Notes: generated by a model not told the origin, from the letters alone. A DNA stretch of 33,180 nucleotides from CAZJOD01 sp964547525 (GCA_964547525.1 CAZJOD010000019.1:1-33180); one strand, 5' to 3'; shown: positions 24,341 to 33,126, counted from the stretch's first letter. Translations and numbers: made by a program.

Positions 24341-24625
24341 ATGAGAATAAAGCCTTTAGGCGACAGAGTCGTTTTGAGAATGTTAGAAGCAGAAGAAAAA
24401 ACAAAAGCCGGAATCGTTCTTCCGGGATCAGCCAAAGAGAAGCCCCAGGAAGCTGAAGTCGTAGCTGTAGGACCCGGTGGCGTCATAGACGGTAAAGAAG
24501 TCGTTATGCAAGTGAAAGTCGGAGATAAAGTTTTAACCGGCAAATACTCAGGTACAGAAGTAAAAATAGACGGTGAAGAGTATACAATAGTAAAGCAAAA
24601 CGATATTCTTGCTATAGTAGAATAA
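24341..24625 (+). CDS. groES: Co-chaperonin GroES
   Basis: GroES caps the GroEL folding chamber. The 94 aa are the usual size. It begins MRIKPLGDRVVLR and has the mobile-loop region (EEKTKAGIVLPGSAKEKPQEAE at about 15-36) and the VGDKVLTGKYSGTEVKIDGE strands. ATG 24341 follows GGAGG by eight bases; an upstream in-frame codon at 24248 overlaps the promoter and operator and is rejected. It is controlled by the CIRCE element 30 bases upstream and cotranscribed with groEL 29 bp later. Confidence 0.97.
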   Translation: MRIKPLGDRVVLRMLEAEEKTKAGIVLPGSAKEKPQEAEVVAVGPGGVIDGKEVVMQVKVGDKVLTGKYSGTEVKIDGEEYTIVKQNDILAIVE

Positions 24626-24654
24626 TTAATTAAAATAATCGGGAGGTAATAAAC

Positions 24655-26283
24655 ATGGCTAAAGATATTAAATACGGCGAAGAAGCAAGGCGCGCTCTAG
24701 AGAGCGGCGTTAACAAGCTGGCAAATACAGTTAAGGTTACATTAGGACCCAAAGGTAGAAATGTTGTTCTTGATAAAAAGTTCGGTTCTCCGTTAATTAC
24801 AAATGACGGTGTTACAATTGCAAAAGAAATAGAGTTGGAAGATGCGTTTGAAAATATGGGTGCTCAATTGGTTAAAGAAGTTGCAACAAAGACAAATGAT
24901 GTTGCAGGTGACGGAACCACAACGGCAACTTTGTTGGCACAAGCGATCATTCGAGAAGGTTTGAAAAACGTAGCCGCAGGTGCAAATCCAATGATTCTAA
25001 AAAAAGGAATTCAAAAAGCTGTTGATAAAGCTGTAGACGCTATAATTCAAAACAGTGAAAAGATAAAAGGAAAAGAAGACATTGCAAGAGTTGCTTCTAT
25101 TTCTGCAAACGATGAAATGATCGGTATCTTGATTGCGGATGCAATGGAAAAAGTAAGTAATGACGGTGTTATCACGGTAGAAGAGTCAAAAACTACTATA
25201 ACAGATCTTGATTTTGTAGAAGGTATGCAATTTGACAGAGGATATTTGTCTCCTTACATGGTAACCGATACCGAAAAAATGGAAGCCATATTAGATGACT
25301 GCTTCATATTAATCACAGATAAAAAAATTACCAATGTTCAGGAAATACTTCCTGTACTGGAACAAATAGTTCAACAAGGAAGAAAGCTTTTAATTATTGC
25401 CGAGGATGTTGAAGGCGAAGCTTTAGCTACATTGGTTGTAAATAAATTGAGAGGCACTTTCACTGTTGTTGCCGTTAAAGCTCCGGGATTTGGCGACAGA
25501 AGAAAAGCCATGCTACAGGATATTGCCATTTTAACAGGTGGTCAAGTAATCACAGAAGAACTCGGTTTGGACCTGAAAGAAACTCAATTGGGACAATTGG
25601 GTAGAGCTCGTCAAGTAAAAGTTCAAAAAGAAAATACCATTATTGTTGACGGTGCAGGAAGTGCGCAAGAAATTAAAAATAGAATTTCTTCAATAAAAGT
25701 TCAAATAGAAGATACAACATCTGAATTTGATAAAGAAAAATTGCAAGAAAGACTTGCTAAATTATCAGGTGGAGTAGCTGTTATTCAAGTAGGTGCCGCA
25801 ACAGAAACTGAAATGAAAGAAAAGAAATTAAGAATAGAAGATGCACTTTCCGCAACAAGAGCAGCTGTTGAGGAAGGAATTGTTGCAGGTGGTGGAACAG
25901 CGTTTATCAATGCTATACCTGCCGTTACTAAATTAATCGGAGAGCTTACCGGTGATGAAAAAACAGGTGCTCAAATAATTGCAAAGTCTTTGGAAGAACC
26001 GGTTAGACAAATAGTATTCAATGCAGGACTTGAAGGTTCGGTTATTGTTGATAAAATCATCAACAGTGATATAGGTATTGGATTTAATGTTCTTACAGAG
26101 AAATTTGTCAATATGAACCAAGAAGGTATCGTAGATCCTACAAAGGTTACAAGATTCGCTCTTCAAAATGCCGCATCAGTTGCTTCCATGCTGTTAACAA
26201 CCGAAGGCGTTGTTGCCGACATACCTGAACCTACACCTCCTCCGGCAGGCGGAATGGGTGGCGGAATGCCCGGTATGATGTAA
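24655..26283 (+). CDS. groEL: Chaperonin GroEL
   Basis: GroEL is the ATP-dependent 14-mer folding chamber. The 542 aa are full length. Seen: VTLGPKGRNVVLDKKFGSP at about 29-47, the nucleotide site GDGTTTATLLAQAI at about 85-98, the apical domain with RGYLSPYMVTD, VEEGIVAGGGTA in the equatorial domain, and the C-terminal GGMGGGMPGMM tail. Start ATG 24655 follows GGGAGG. A terminator follows at 26332. It is the only groEL in the window. Confidence 0.98.
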   Translation: MAKDIKYGEEARRALESGVNKLANTVKVTLGPKGRNVVLDKKFGSPLITNDGVTIAKEIELEDAFENMGAQLVKEVATKTNDVAGDGTTTATLLAQAIIREGLKNVAAGANPMILKKGIQKAVDKAVDAIIQNSEKIKGKEDIARVASISANDEMIGILIADAMEKVSNDGVITVEESKTTITDLDFVEGMQFDRGYLSPYMVTDTEKMEAILDDCFILITDKKITNVQEILPVLEQIVQQGRKLLIIAEDVEGEALATLVVNKLRGTFTVVAVKAPGFGDRRKAMLQDIAILTGGQVITEELGLDLKETQLGQLGRARQVKVQKENTIIVDGAGSAQEIKNRISSIKVQIEDTTSEFDKEKLQERLAKLSGGVAVIQVGAATETEMKEKKLRIEDALSATRAAVEEGIVAGGGTAFINAIPAVTKLIGELTGDEKTGAQIIAKSLEEPVRQIVFNAGLEGSVIVDKIINSDIGIGFNVLTEKFVNMNQEGIVDPTKVTRFALQNAASVASMLLTTEGVVADIPEPTPPPAGGMGGGMPGMM

Positions 26284-26331
26284 AAATTGTGTAGTTAAAA
26301 TAAAAACCAAACAAAATATTTATAATATACT

Positions 26332-26357
26332 AAAAAGGGCTTTTAAAAGCCCTTTTT
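26332..26357 (+). terminator. Terminator of groESL
   Basis: AAAAAGGGCTT (26332-26342), loop TTAA, AAGCCCTTTTT (26347-26357): a symmetric A/T-flanked stem that could work in both directions. Confidence 0.92.
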
Positions 26358-26446
26358 GTTTTGATATCATTTATAATATCTGCGGTACAAGGTATATCAC
26401 TGAAAATCACTGTAAATTACGGCATCTAAATATTTTATAAGAGCAT

Positions 26447-26474
26447 TTGAAGTGAAACTTATATGTGGTATAAT
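26447..26474 (+). promoter_or_regulatory. Promoter of the 26561 membrane protein gene
   Basis: TTGAAG (26447-26452), 16-base spacer, TATAAT (26469-26474), 87 bases before the start codon. Confidence 0.6.
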
Positions 26475-26560
26475 TATTAGGGCTTAAGAATAATAATGCC
26501 TTATTTTAGTGACAGTGTTATAGAAATGTCTAATAAAAAAGTATAAAACGGAGGATATAA

Positions 26561-27400
26561 ATGCGTGCTCTTGTGAATTCTATACGGTTGATATTGACTA
26601 AAAAATTTTTTATTATATATATTACTATATTCGTACTTATTTTATGTTTATTAAATTTAATGAATCCGGTTCCGATTTTAGTAAGAGGATTGTTTTCAGA
26701 AATTGCAGGCGATACGATAGATAATCTTATTGTTCTTGTTAACAGTATGTTTAATAAAAATACCGTTTTATTTTACATATTCGTATGTTTTGCAATTGCA
26801 TTGGGGCTTGCGACAGTAGTATCTTTGTTTTTTTCAGGCCCTTTGTTTATGTTAAGTAAAACGGTTGACGATTCTGATTATAAACCGAAACGGCTTGATT
26901 ACTTTAAAGGATTTTTTAATTGCTTCGTAAAGTTGGCTTTAGTTTTGTTTATACTTTTTTATGCGATTTTAATGCTGCTATATTCATTTATAATCATTAT
27001 CTTTCCGGCTCTATTGGTGGGCAAGATAGCAGGCACCGGTGCTAACGGAAACGGTACATACGAATTCTTTTTAATTGTAACTCTTATAATAATCTATTTG
27101 TTGTTATTGTTCTTAAGAGTTTATCTTATGTACATGATACCCGCATCTTTTAAGACCGTATCTTTTTATAAGACTTCGTTAAAAGTAGCGGGATCGTCTT
27201 TTGTTACAAGTGTTACGACCCTTATTGGCCTGGATTTAATATATATCGGGACTTTATCTTATATAGGCATGCTTAATTCAGGTGCTTTTAAATTAATTCT
27301 ACTATTATTAGCTAATACATTGTTTTGGACAATATTTATCGTATGGCTTTTTTATAAATTCAACCATACGATTATTAAGAAAAAAATTATATTAGAATAA
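26561..27400 (+). CDS. Polytopic membrane protein of unknown function
   Basis: This is 279 aa. About six hydrophobic spans are visible: around 14-34, 68-92, 122-155, 165-190, 213-236 and 243-268. Short basic loops alternate with them, including the KPKRLDYFKGFF segment at about 107-118, which resembles the amphipathic helix of clostridial DUF-type six-helix proteins. No catalytic motif is seen. ATG 26561 has GGAGG. It stands alone under its own promoter and converges with sleB. I do not recognise a family. Confidence 0.7.
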   Translation: MRALVNSIRLILTKKFFIIYITIFVLILCLLNLMNPVPILVRGLFSEIAGDTIDNLIVLVNSMFNKNTVLFYIFVCFAIALGLATVVSLFFSGPLFMLSKTVDDSDYKPKRLDYFKGFFNCFVKLALVLFILFYAILMLLYSFIIIIFPALLVGKIAGTGANGNGTYEFFLIVTLIIIYLLLLFLRVYLMYMIPASFKTVSFYKTSLKVAGSSFVTSVTTLIGLDLIYIGTLSYIGMLNSGAFKLILLLLANTLFWTIFIVWLFYKFNHTIIKKKIILE

Positions 27401-27443
27401 TAGGTTTTACTGTAAAGACTCTTTTTAAAGATAACCGTAATTT

Positions 27444-28127
27444 TTATTTTGCAAAATTGTGCTTGCCTATTTTTAACATAATGGGGCGAGTCCAAATCCA
27501 TGCGCTTGTAGCTGTTGCAGGATTATAATAATATACACATCCGTGAGTGGGATCCCACCCGTTTATTGCGTCCTGAGCGGCCCTATAGCTTGTCTGATTT
27601 GGAGTCAGATTTATCTGACCGTCAGAAACCGCATCGAAAGCACCGGGCTGATAAATTACACCTGCCATTGTTTTGGGAAATCTGCTGTCTCGAACCCGAT
27701 TCATGACAACCGCTCCGATGGCGACTTGCCCTTCATACGGTTCTCCTCTTCCTTCTCCGTGAATCAGATGAGCCAGTAGATTTACATCACTGTTAGAAGA
27801 CGGGCTTCCACCTCCCGAAGCTTGCCCGGTAGGTAGACCGAGAGCACCTAATGTTTGAGGGCCTGCTATACCGTCAACTTTCAAACCGTTACTTCGTTGA
27901 AAGAAACGAACGGCTTGTGTTGTTTGATAGCCATATATTCCATCTACAGCCCCGTTGTAGTATCCCCAGTTTTTTAACCTGGTTTGTATGTTTCTGACTT
28001 CCTGGCCGGTTGACCCGTATCGGGACAATACATCCTCGGAATTATTTAAATAAATGTAAGCGGTAACCGAAATTGTCAGTGCAAAAACAATGATTACCGG
28101 TAAATATCGGAAAACATATTTCTTCAT
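27444..28127 (-). CDS. sleB: Spore cortex-lytic enzyme, SleB type
   Basis: SleB enzymes are lytic transglycosylases that break cortex peptidoglycan (muramic delta-lactam) during germination. The 227 aa have three parts: an N-terminal hydrophobic anchor or signal (about 4-26), a peptidoglycan-binding domain 1 at about 38-100 (GSTGQEVRNIQTRLKNWGYY, then VDGIYGYQTTQAVRFFQ), and a Hydrolase_2 catalytic domain at about 115-227. The last has AHLIHGEGRGEPYEGQVAIG with the catalytic-type Glu, VVMNRVRDSRFP and YYYNP. ATG 28127 follows GAGGAAG; the GTG nine bases upstream lies inside that site and is rejected. It could instead be another cell-wall hydrolase of this family, but the domain order is that of SleB. 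Confidence 0.85.
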   Translation of the reverse strand: MKKYVFRYLPVIIVFALTISVTAYIYLNNSEDVLSRYGSTGQEVRNIQTRLKNWGYYNGAVDGIYGYQTTQAVRFFQRSNGLKVDGIAGPQTLGALGLPTGQASGGGSPSSNSDVNLLAHLIHGEGRGEPYEGQVAIGAVVMNRVRDSRFPKTMAGVIYQPGAFDAVSDGQINLTPNQTSYRAAQDAINGWDPTHGCVYYYNPATATSAWIWTRPIMLKIGKHNFAK

Positions 28128-28193
28128 AAATATCACTTCCTCTTTTTTTATTAGTTTACCTTACAAAGAAAATAATATTCATGTTGTTATATT

Positions 28194-28463
28194 TTAAAAA
28201 TCAATCAATATGTATATTACAACAAATAAAAGTATTTTATCGTCTTTATCATCTTTTAAAAGTACCAAGGCTAAAACAAGAAGTATAATATCGTCCAGTT
28301 CGATATTGTCTTTTATCTTTTTGAAGATAGATTTTAAGGAATAATCAGGTAGAAGTTTTTCTTCACTTTTTTTTTCACTTACTTCGTTTGGCAAAGGTAT
28401 TCTATGAGCACCTTGTACTCCCGATTGTTGATTAGTATATACGTTTGACCTTACTGATACCAT
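28194..28463 (-). CDS. Small hypothetical membrane-associated protein
   Basis: This is 89 aa. The N-terminal half is polar with many Ser, Lys and Glu (about 1-45). The second half is a short hydrophobic pair broken by a charged turn: DDIILLVLALVLLKDDKDD followed by KILLFVVIYILIDF. That suggests a helical hairpin in the membrane. ATG 28463 has AAGGAGG six bases upstream; a TTG at 28469 is within the leader of this site and is rejected. It starts 12 bases after the 28475-28807 gene, so the two are cotranscribed. I recognise no named family. Placement next to sleB suggests a spore-related role, which is inference. Confidence 0.6.
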   Translation of the reverse strand: MVSVRSNVYTNQQSGVQGAHRIPLPNEVSEKKSEEKLLPDYSLKSIFKKIKDNIELDDIILLVLALVLLKDDKDDKILLFVVIYILIDF

Positions 28464-28474
28464 ATACAACCTCC

Positions 28475-28807
28475 TTAATCTTTTTTAAACAAGTCCGCTA
28501 ACAGTGATATTCTGAGTATGTTAACACAGTTGGAAATTTTCTTTTGTCGGTTACTGTTTAAAAACGGCTTTATTGCAAGTAGCAGGCTGATGCGAGGATC
28601 ATTTACACGTTGAATTTTATCAATCATATTTTTTGCATTCCCCAATATTTCCAGACTGTTGTCATGATCCGATGTATTTACACTGCTATCGCTTTCTTCC
28701 ATCTTAGAGGCAAATGATTTTATAAGATCCTTCATCTCCCCAGGTACGCTATCTTGACCAAGCATTTTAGCTATAGCATCAATTTTATCATCCATTTGGT
28801 CGGACAT
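28475..28807 (-). CDS. Small hypothetical helical protein
   Basis: This is 110 aa, mainly helical and soluble, acidic in the first half (MSDQMDDKIDAIAKMLGQ). The C-terminal third is basic: DPRISLLLAIKPFLNSNRQK at about 71-90, followed by KISNCVNILRISLL. The 'DPR..LL.AIKPFL..NRQKK' pattern looks like a conserved motif, though I cannot name it. ATG 28805-28807 follows GAGGAGGG. It is the first of a two-gene unit and has a 220-base leader containing alternative hairpins. No catalytic residues can be named. Confidence 0.6.
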   Translation of the reverse strand: MSDQMDDKIDAIAKMLGQDSVPGEMKDLIKSFASKMEESDSSVNTSDHDNSLEILGNAKNMIDKIQRVNDPRISLLLAIKPFLNSNRQKKISNCVNILRISLLADLFKKD

Positions 28808-28839
28808 CCAAGTTCCCTCCTCTTAATTTAAATTAAATG

Positions 28840-29002
28840 AACGGGTTATTCCTTCATATAATTATCGGGCAATCCCGTTTAATAAACCGATTTTTCGGTT
28901 TTGAAACAGTCATTTATTCCGGTTTGCTACCAAAGACCATCCCTTGTAATAAACCGGATATTTCCATTATGAGATAAAGCCCATATTAATAGGAAATATC
29001 CG
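28840..29002 (-). other. Structured leader with mutually exclusive hairpins
   Basis: Read on the minus strand, CGGATATTTCC (29002-28992) pairs exactly with GGAAATATCCG (28965-28955). The tail of that second arm continues into TCCGGTTT (28958-28951), which instead pairs with AAACCGGA (28925-28918). Downstream are AAACCGA/TCGGTTT (28901-28895 with 28890-28884) and AACGGG/CCCGTT (28879-28874 with 28845-28840). Shared arms mean the structures compete, as in attenuators or riboswitch-like leaders. No U-tract terminator ends it, and no known riboswitch class is recognised. Confidence 0.5.
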
Positions 29003-29028
29003 AACATTATACAAAAGAAATTTAAACA

Positions 29029-29352
29029 TCAATCGTAAAGCATCTTTTTAACTTTTTTCATGATTTCAGGGCCGTTTTTGCCTAATATCTTTTCCATGTT
29101 GTCAAAGTCTTTCTGAGATAATCTACCTTTAACTTTATCCAAGTCAATATTTAATGATTTTAGCTTATTCTTATCAAAGTCATCCATTTTTTTGCTTAAT
29201 TCATCCAAGTCAATATTTTTAAGTTTACTTTTTATCTCATCCATTTGATTGTTTTGAAGCATATCAATAGCTTTGCCCATTTTCTTATCCACAGCTTTGC
29301 TATTTTGTTTGATAAGCATCTCCATATACTTGGACTCTAAATCGTATTTCAT
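29029..29352 (-). CDS. Small charged helical hypothetical protein with an internal repeat
   Basis: This is 107 aa, very rich in Lys, Asp, Met and Leu. Two tandem related segments are visible: LKNIDLDELSKKMDDFDKNK at about 46-65, and LKSLNIDLDKVKGRLS at about 66-81. A coiled coil or helical bundle is likely. No signal peptide, membrane span or catalytic motif is seen. ATG 29350-29352 follows GGAGG. It is transcribed divergently from the 29527 flavoprotein and in the same direction as the small spore-neighbour genes. I recognise no family. Confidence 0.6.
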   Translation of the reverse strand: MKYDLESKYMEMLIKQNSKAVDKKMGKAIDMLQNNQMDEIKSKLKNIDLDELSKKMDDFDKNKLKSLNIDLDKVKGRLSQKDFDNMEKILGKNGPEIMKKVKKMLYD

Positions 29353-29484
29353 ATTAAAACCTCCATATACTTTTTAACTTATTCACCCGTGTTTAAAATT
29401 ATGATACCGGGTAAAAAATATCATTAAAACAATACTAACGTTTAATTGCGCTTACTCTATTATATGTAACACTTGGTTGTTATG

Positions 29485-29493
29485 TGATATAAT
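29485..29493 (+). promoter_or_regulatory. Extended -10 promoter of the flavoprotein gene
   Basis: TG-A-TATAAT at 29485-29493, 33 bases before the start codon. The -35 region (29465-29470, TGTAAC) is poor, which the extended -10 would offset. Confidence 0.5.
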
Positions 29494-29526
29494 GTATTAT
29501 CAATATTTAAAACAGGGAGAAAAGCT

Positions 29527-30408
29527 ATGTACGATGTAATTATAATAGGTAAAGGGCCCGGTGGAATATCCGCCTCTTTATATACCGTAAGGGGCAATTT
29601 GTCTACTTTAGTTGTAAGTAAAGATTACGGAAGCTTGTACAAAGCCGATAAGATTGATAATTATTACGGGTTTTTGGAAACCGTATCGGGAAAAGAGTTA
29701 TTGGAAAACGGTTTAAAGCAAGCTACACGTTTGGGGGTGAAGTTTGTTGACGATGAAATAGTGGGGATAACGTCAGACGGGAACTTCAGTGTAATCGGTA
29801 AAAAAAACACTTATCAATCAAAAGCTGTTATTCTCGCCGTAGGTCAACCGGGCAAGAAACTTTCTTTACCGGGTATAAAAGATTTTGAGGGAAAAGGAAT
29901 CAGCTATTGTACCACCTGTGACGGATTTTTTTATAGAAATAAAAAAGTCGGGGTTTTAGGTTATACCGATTATGCAATGCATGAAGCGGAAGAATTAATG
30001 ACTTATACAAAAGATATAACTATATTTACAAACGGACAAAAACTTGAAATTGACGATAAATATAGTGGTATGTTAAGCCGGTATAAGGTGATCGAAAAAC
30101 CTATATCACAAATATCAGGCGGTGATTTTATCGAGAAGGTTGAGTTTACCGACAAGACATCTGAAAATGTAGATGGTATTTTTGTAGCTTACGGAAGTGC
30201 TTCCGCTTTAGAGTTCGCATTAAAGATGGGTGTTATGACAGAAAATAATGCATTAGTTACGGATAAAGACGGTTCTACAGGTATTCCGGGTTTATACGCT
30301 TGTGGAGATTGTACGGGAGTATTCAAACAAATATCTGTAGCGGTAGGCCAAGGAGCCATAGCTGGTAAAAGTGTACTTTCTTATGTAAAAAACTTGTATA
30401 AAAAATAA
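29527..30408 (+). CDS. Thioredoxin-reductase-like flavoprotein, probably ferredoxin-dependent (FFTR-like)
   Basis: This is 293 aa with the low-molecular-weight thioredoxin reductase fold. FAD motif GKGPGG at 8-13, redox-active Cys128-Thr-Thr-Cys131 in SYCTTCDGFF, and the second FAD motif LYACGDCTG at about 256-264 are all present. The NADPH-binding part is unusual: the G-G-G-D-S-A type motif is replaced by GVLGYTDYAMHEAEEL (142-157), and the HRRxxxR motif is missing, with IFTNGQKLEID in its place. Clostridial ferredoxin-dependent flavin thioredoxin reductases (FFTR) are known to lack these motifs, so electron supply from ferredoxin rather than NADPH is likely. A related NADPH-independent reductase (DFTR) is the alternative. 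ATG 29527 has AGGGAGA. No thioredoxin gene is nearby. Confidence 0.75.
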   Translation: MYDVIIIGKGPGGISASLYTVRGNLSTLVVSKDYGSLYKADKIDNYYGFLETVSGKELLENGLKQATRLGVKFVDDEIVGITSDGNFSVIGKKNTYQSKAVILAVGQPGKKLSLPGIKDFEGKGISYCTTCDGFFYRNKKVGVLGYTDYAMHEAEELMTYTKDITIFTNGQKLEIDDKYSGMLSRYKVIEKPISQISGGDFIEKVEFTDKTSENVDGIFVAYGSASALEFALKMGVMTENNALVTDKDGSTGIPGLYACGDCTGVFKQISVAVGQGAIAGKSVLSYVKNLYKK

Positions 30409-30492
30409 TTTATTCTCCGGACAAAACCGTCATAAATTGACTTCCGAATCAATATTAATAGGACAAAGTATATTAATTCGGGAGTTTTTAAA

Positions 30493-33072
30493 TTGCAAGT
30501 AAATAATTTAAACAAGGGCTTATCAGAGCATGAAGCCGCAGAAAATTTAAGACAATACGGATTGAATGAGCTCAAAAGCAGAAAAAAGAAAAGACCTATT
30601 TTCCTTTTTCTTAATCAATTTGCCGATTTTATGACACTCATTCTTTTTGTCGCTGCAATTGTATCAATGTTCATGGGTGAAGACATCGAAGCTTTTGTAA
30701 TCATTGCAATTGTAATTTTCAATGGAAGTTTAGGGTTTATACAGGAATTTAAGACTGAAAAGACCATGGATTCATTGAAAAAAATGGCTGCACCTATGTC
30801 AAAAGTGATACGAGACGGTATTGTAAAAACGGTTGAGACCAAATTTTTGGTTCCCGGAGATTTATTGGTGATAGAAAGCGGAGATCGTATAGGAGCCGAT
30901 GCTAAAATTGTGGACAGCACCGACTTGAAAACCGATGAGGCTTTATTGACCGGTGAATCGGTACCTGTGTTTAAATCAGTGGATTCGCCAAAAATGCAAA
31001 ATGTTTATATGGGTACTGTAGCGGTATCCGGTCATGGACTGGCGATTGTAACCGATACCGGCGCAATGACCCAAATGGGTAAAATTGCAGGCATGATATC
31101 CGATGCGTCGGATGACAAAACACCTTTACAACAACGGCTATCAAAATTAGGTAAATCGCTTGTAGTGGGTTGTTTAGGTATCTGTGCCGTGGTAGCGGTA
31201 ACCGGGATACTGCACGGAGGAGTATTGTTTGATATGCTTCTATCAGGTATAAGCTTGGCTGTAGCGGCCATACCTGAAGGTTTGCCTGTAGTTGTAACGG
31301 TTTCGTTGGCAATAGGTGTTAACAAGATGGTTAAAGTAAATGCTTTGGCAAGAAAATTGTCGGCTGTTGAGACACTGGGGAATACAAAAGTAATATGCAG
31401 TGATAAAACCGGAACAATAACCGAGAATAAAATGACAGTTAAGTTCACTGATCCGGAGATAAAAAACATTAAAACCGATAAGCTGGAAAAGGGTAAAACT
31501 TTTGATTATTCTCAGGAGGATATAATATATCTGGCCTTTGCATTATGCCATAATGTATACATAGATAATACCGAAGTTATACCCAAGTTTTCCGGTGATC
31601 CGACTGAAACCGCATTATTGGAATATATTAATAAGACAAACGATAGGGTGTCCGAGTTGGTTTCAAAGTATAAAAGGGTTAAAGAAATCTCGTTTGATTC
31701 CAACAGGAAGTGTATGTCTGTTGTAGTCGAAACAATAAACAAAGAAAAAATTATGCTTACTAAGGGAAATCCGGAAGTTATCCTATCCATGTCCGACAGA
31801 TGTATGAATGGTAAAACGGTTAAGCCCATATTACAGATTGACAAACAGAAAGTCCAAAAAAAGAATAAAGACATATCATATCAAGGGATGAGAGTATTAG
31901 GTATCTGCTGGAAACCAATTTCATCAACCGACGAGATAATTGAAAAAAATATGATTTTTGTTGGAATTGAAGCAATGGAAGACCTACCTAGAGAAGGTGT
32001 TAAAGAATCGGTTACAATATGTAAAAACGCCGGAATTATACCGGTCATGATAACCGGGGATCAGCCGGGTACTGCTGCGGCTGTAGCAAGAAGAGTAGGT
32101 ATTACAGATAGTGATGAAAAAGTTGTTATTGGAGACAAATTACGTAATAAATCTCATAAAGAAATTGATAAAATTACAGATAATGCAAAAGTATATGCCG
32201 CCGTGTCACCGGCTGACAAGTTAGAGATTGTCAAGTCATATAAAAGGAAAGGATATGTCACAGCTATGACAGGGGACGGGGTGAATGATGCCCCTGCATT
32301 AAAAGAAGCCGATATTGGTATCGCAATGGGAATAAACGGTACTGATGTAACCAGAGAAGCCTCGGACCTTGTTTTATTGGATGATAATTTCAGTACTATT
32401 GTGACCGCTGTCAGAGAGGGTCGTATAATCTATCAGAATATAAGAAAATTTATAAGATACCTTTTATCATGCAATATAGGTGAAGTTTTAACTATGTTTG
32501 TAGCGGCTCTTGCAGGATTGTCAATGCCGTTGATACCCATACAGATTCTATGGGTAAATTTGGTAACTGACGGTTTCCCGGCGGTGGCATTAGGGTTTGA
32601 ACCCGGAGAGAAAGATATAATGGATAGGCATCCGGTTGAGAAGGGCAGTGATGTTTTTTCCGGAGGATTAGGGAAAAAAATAGTTTTTAGAGGGATAACC
32701 ATAGGTCTTGGCACTTTGGCGGTGTTCCAAGTGGTTAATATGATAGGCGGGGATCTGACTACGGCACGAACGGCAGCCTTTGCGCATTTAGTAACCGCTC
32801 AGCTGGTTCATGTTATGGAGTGCAAGAGTGAGTATCATAATATTTTAGAGATACCTTATTTATCAAATAGAATTTTGCTTCTAGCTATTTCAGTCTCATT
32901 CCTTATGTTGTTGGCTGTAATTTATGTACCTGTTTTATCTCTTGTATTTGAGACGGTGCCACTATCATTGGCGTATTGGGGTATAATTTTGGGAGTATCT
33001 TTATTGCAACCTTTTCTTATGTTTGGTGTACATAAGAAAAAGAATGTGCAAATTAAAACAATGAGTGCTTAA
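30493..33072 (+). CDS. P-type cation ATPase, Ca2+ type (subfamily IIA)
   Basis: This is 859 aa. It pumps Ca2+ (or a related cation) out of the cell using ATP. Motifs: actuator-domain TGES at 153-156, PEGLP at 261-265 in the M4 ion-binding helix, phosphorylation site DKTGT with Asp304, KGNPE and FDSNRK in the nucleotide domain, TGDGVNDAP in the hinge, and an M6 segment WVNLVTDGFPA that has the Asn/Thr/Asp pattern of SERCA-like Ca2+ binding. Two N-terminal and about six C-terminal spans flank the core. The start is TTG 30493 with GGGAG eight bases upstream; the next ATG (30631) would cut away the conserved N-terminal domain. It is 84 bp after the flavoprotein gene and ends at a terminator. Confidence 0.9.
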   Translation: MQVNNLNKGLSEHEAAENLRQYGLNELKSRKKKRPIFLFLNQFADFMTLILFVAAIVSMFMGEDIEAFVIIAIVIFNGSLGFIQEFKTEKTMDSLKKMAAPMSKVIRDGIVKTVETKFLVPGDLLVIESGDRIGADAKIVDSTDLKTDEALLTGESVPVFKSVDSPKMQNVYMGTVAVSGHGLAIVTDTGAMTQMGKIAGMISDASDDKTPLQQRLSKLGKSLVVGCLGICAVVAVTGILHGGVLFDMLLSGISLAVAAIPEGLPVVVTVSLAIGVNKMVKVNALARKLSAVETLGNTKVICSDKTGTITENKMTVKFTDPEIKNIKTDKLEKGKTFDYSQEDIIYLAFALCHNVYIDNTEVIPKFSGDPTETALLEYINKTNDRVSELVSKYKRVKEISFDSNRKCMSVVVETINKEKIMLTKGNPEVILSMSDRCMNGKTVKPILQIDKQKVQKKNKDISYQGMRVLGICWKPISSTDEIIEKNMIFVGIEAMEDLPREGVKESVTICKNAGIIPVMITGDQPGTAAAVARRVGITDSDEKVVIGDKLRNKSHKEIDKITDNAKVYAAVSPADKLEIVKSYKRKGYVTAMTGDGVNDAPALKEADIGIAMGINGTDVTREASDLVLLDDNFSTIVTAVREGRIIYQNIRKFIRYLLSCNIGEVLTMFVAALAGLSMPLIPIQILWVNLVTDGFPAVALGFEPGEKDIMDRHPVEKGSDVFSGGLGKKIVFRGITIGLGTLAVFQVVNMIGGDLTTARTAAFAHLVTAQLVHVMECKSEYHNILEIPYLSNRILLLAISVSFLMLLAVIYVPVLSLVFETVPLSLAYWGIILGVSLLQPFLMFGVHKKKNVQIKTMSA

Positions 33073-33090
33073 GATTATAGATCAATGATA

Positions 33091-33119
33091 AAAGCCTTCG
33101 AATTTAATCGAAGGTTTTT
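33091..33119 (+). terminator. Terminator of the Ca2+-ATPase gene
   Basis: CCTTCGA (33095-33101), loop ATTTAA, TCGAAGG (33108-33114), followed by TTTTTA, 22 bases past the stop codon. It is also the probable target site of the intron at 33127. Confidence 0.85.
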
Positions 33120-33126
33120 ATTTACG

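Noticed and set aside
28194..28807. Toxin-antitoxin pair
   Set aside because: Size and spacing would fit, but neither protein has a DNA-binding or toxin motif, and the setting beside sleB favours a different role.
29527..30408. Ordinary NADPH-thioredoxin reductase (trxB)
   Set aside because: The NADPH-binding glycine motif and HRRxxxR are both missing, so the standard name would mislead.
31032..31469. 145-codon minus-strand frame inside the Ca2+-ATPase gene
   Set aside because: It is opposite the conserved PEGLP-DKTGT region. Its composition is that of an antisense shadow and no ribosome binding site is seen.
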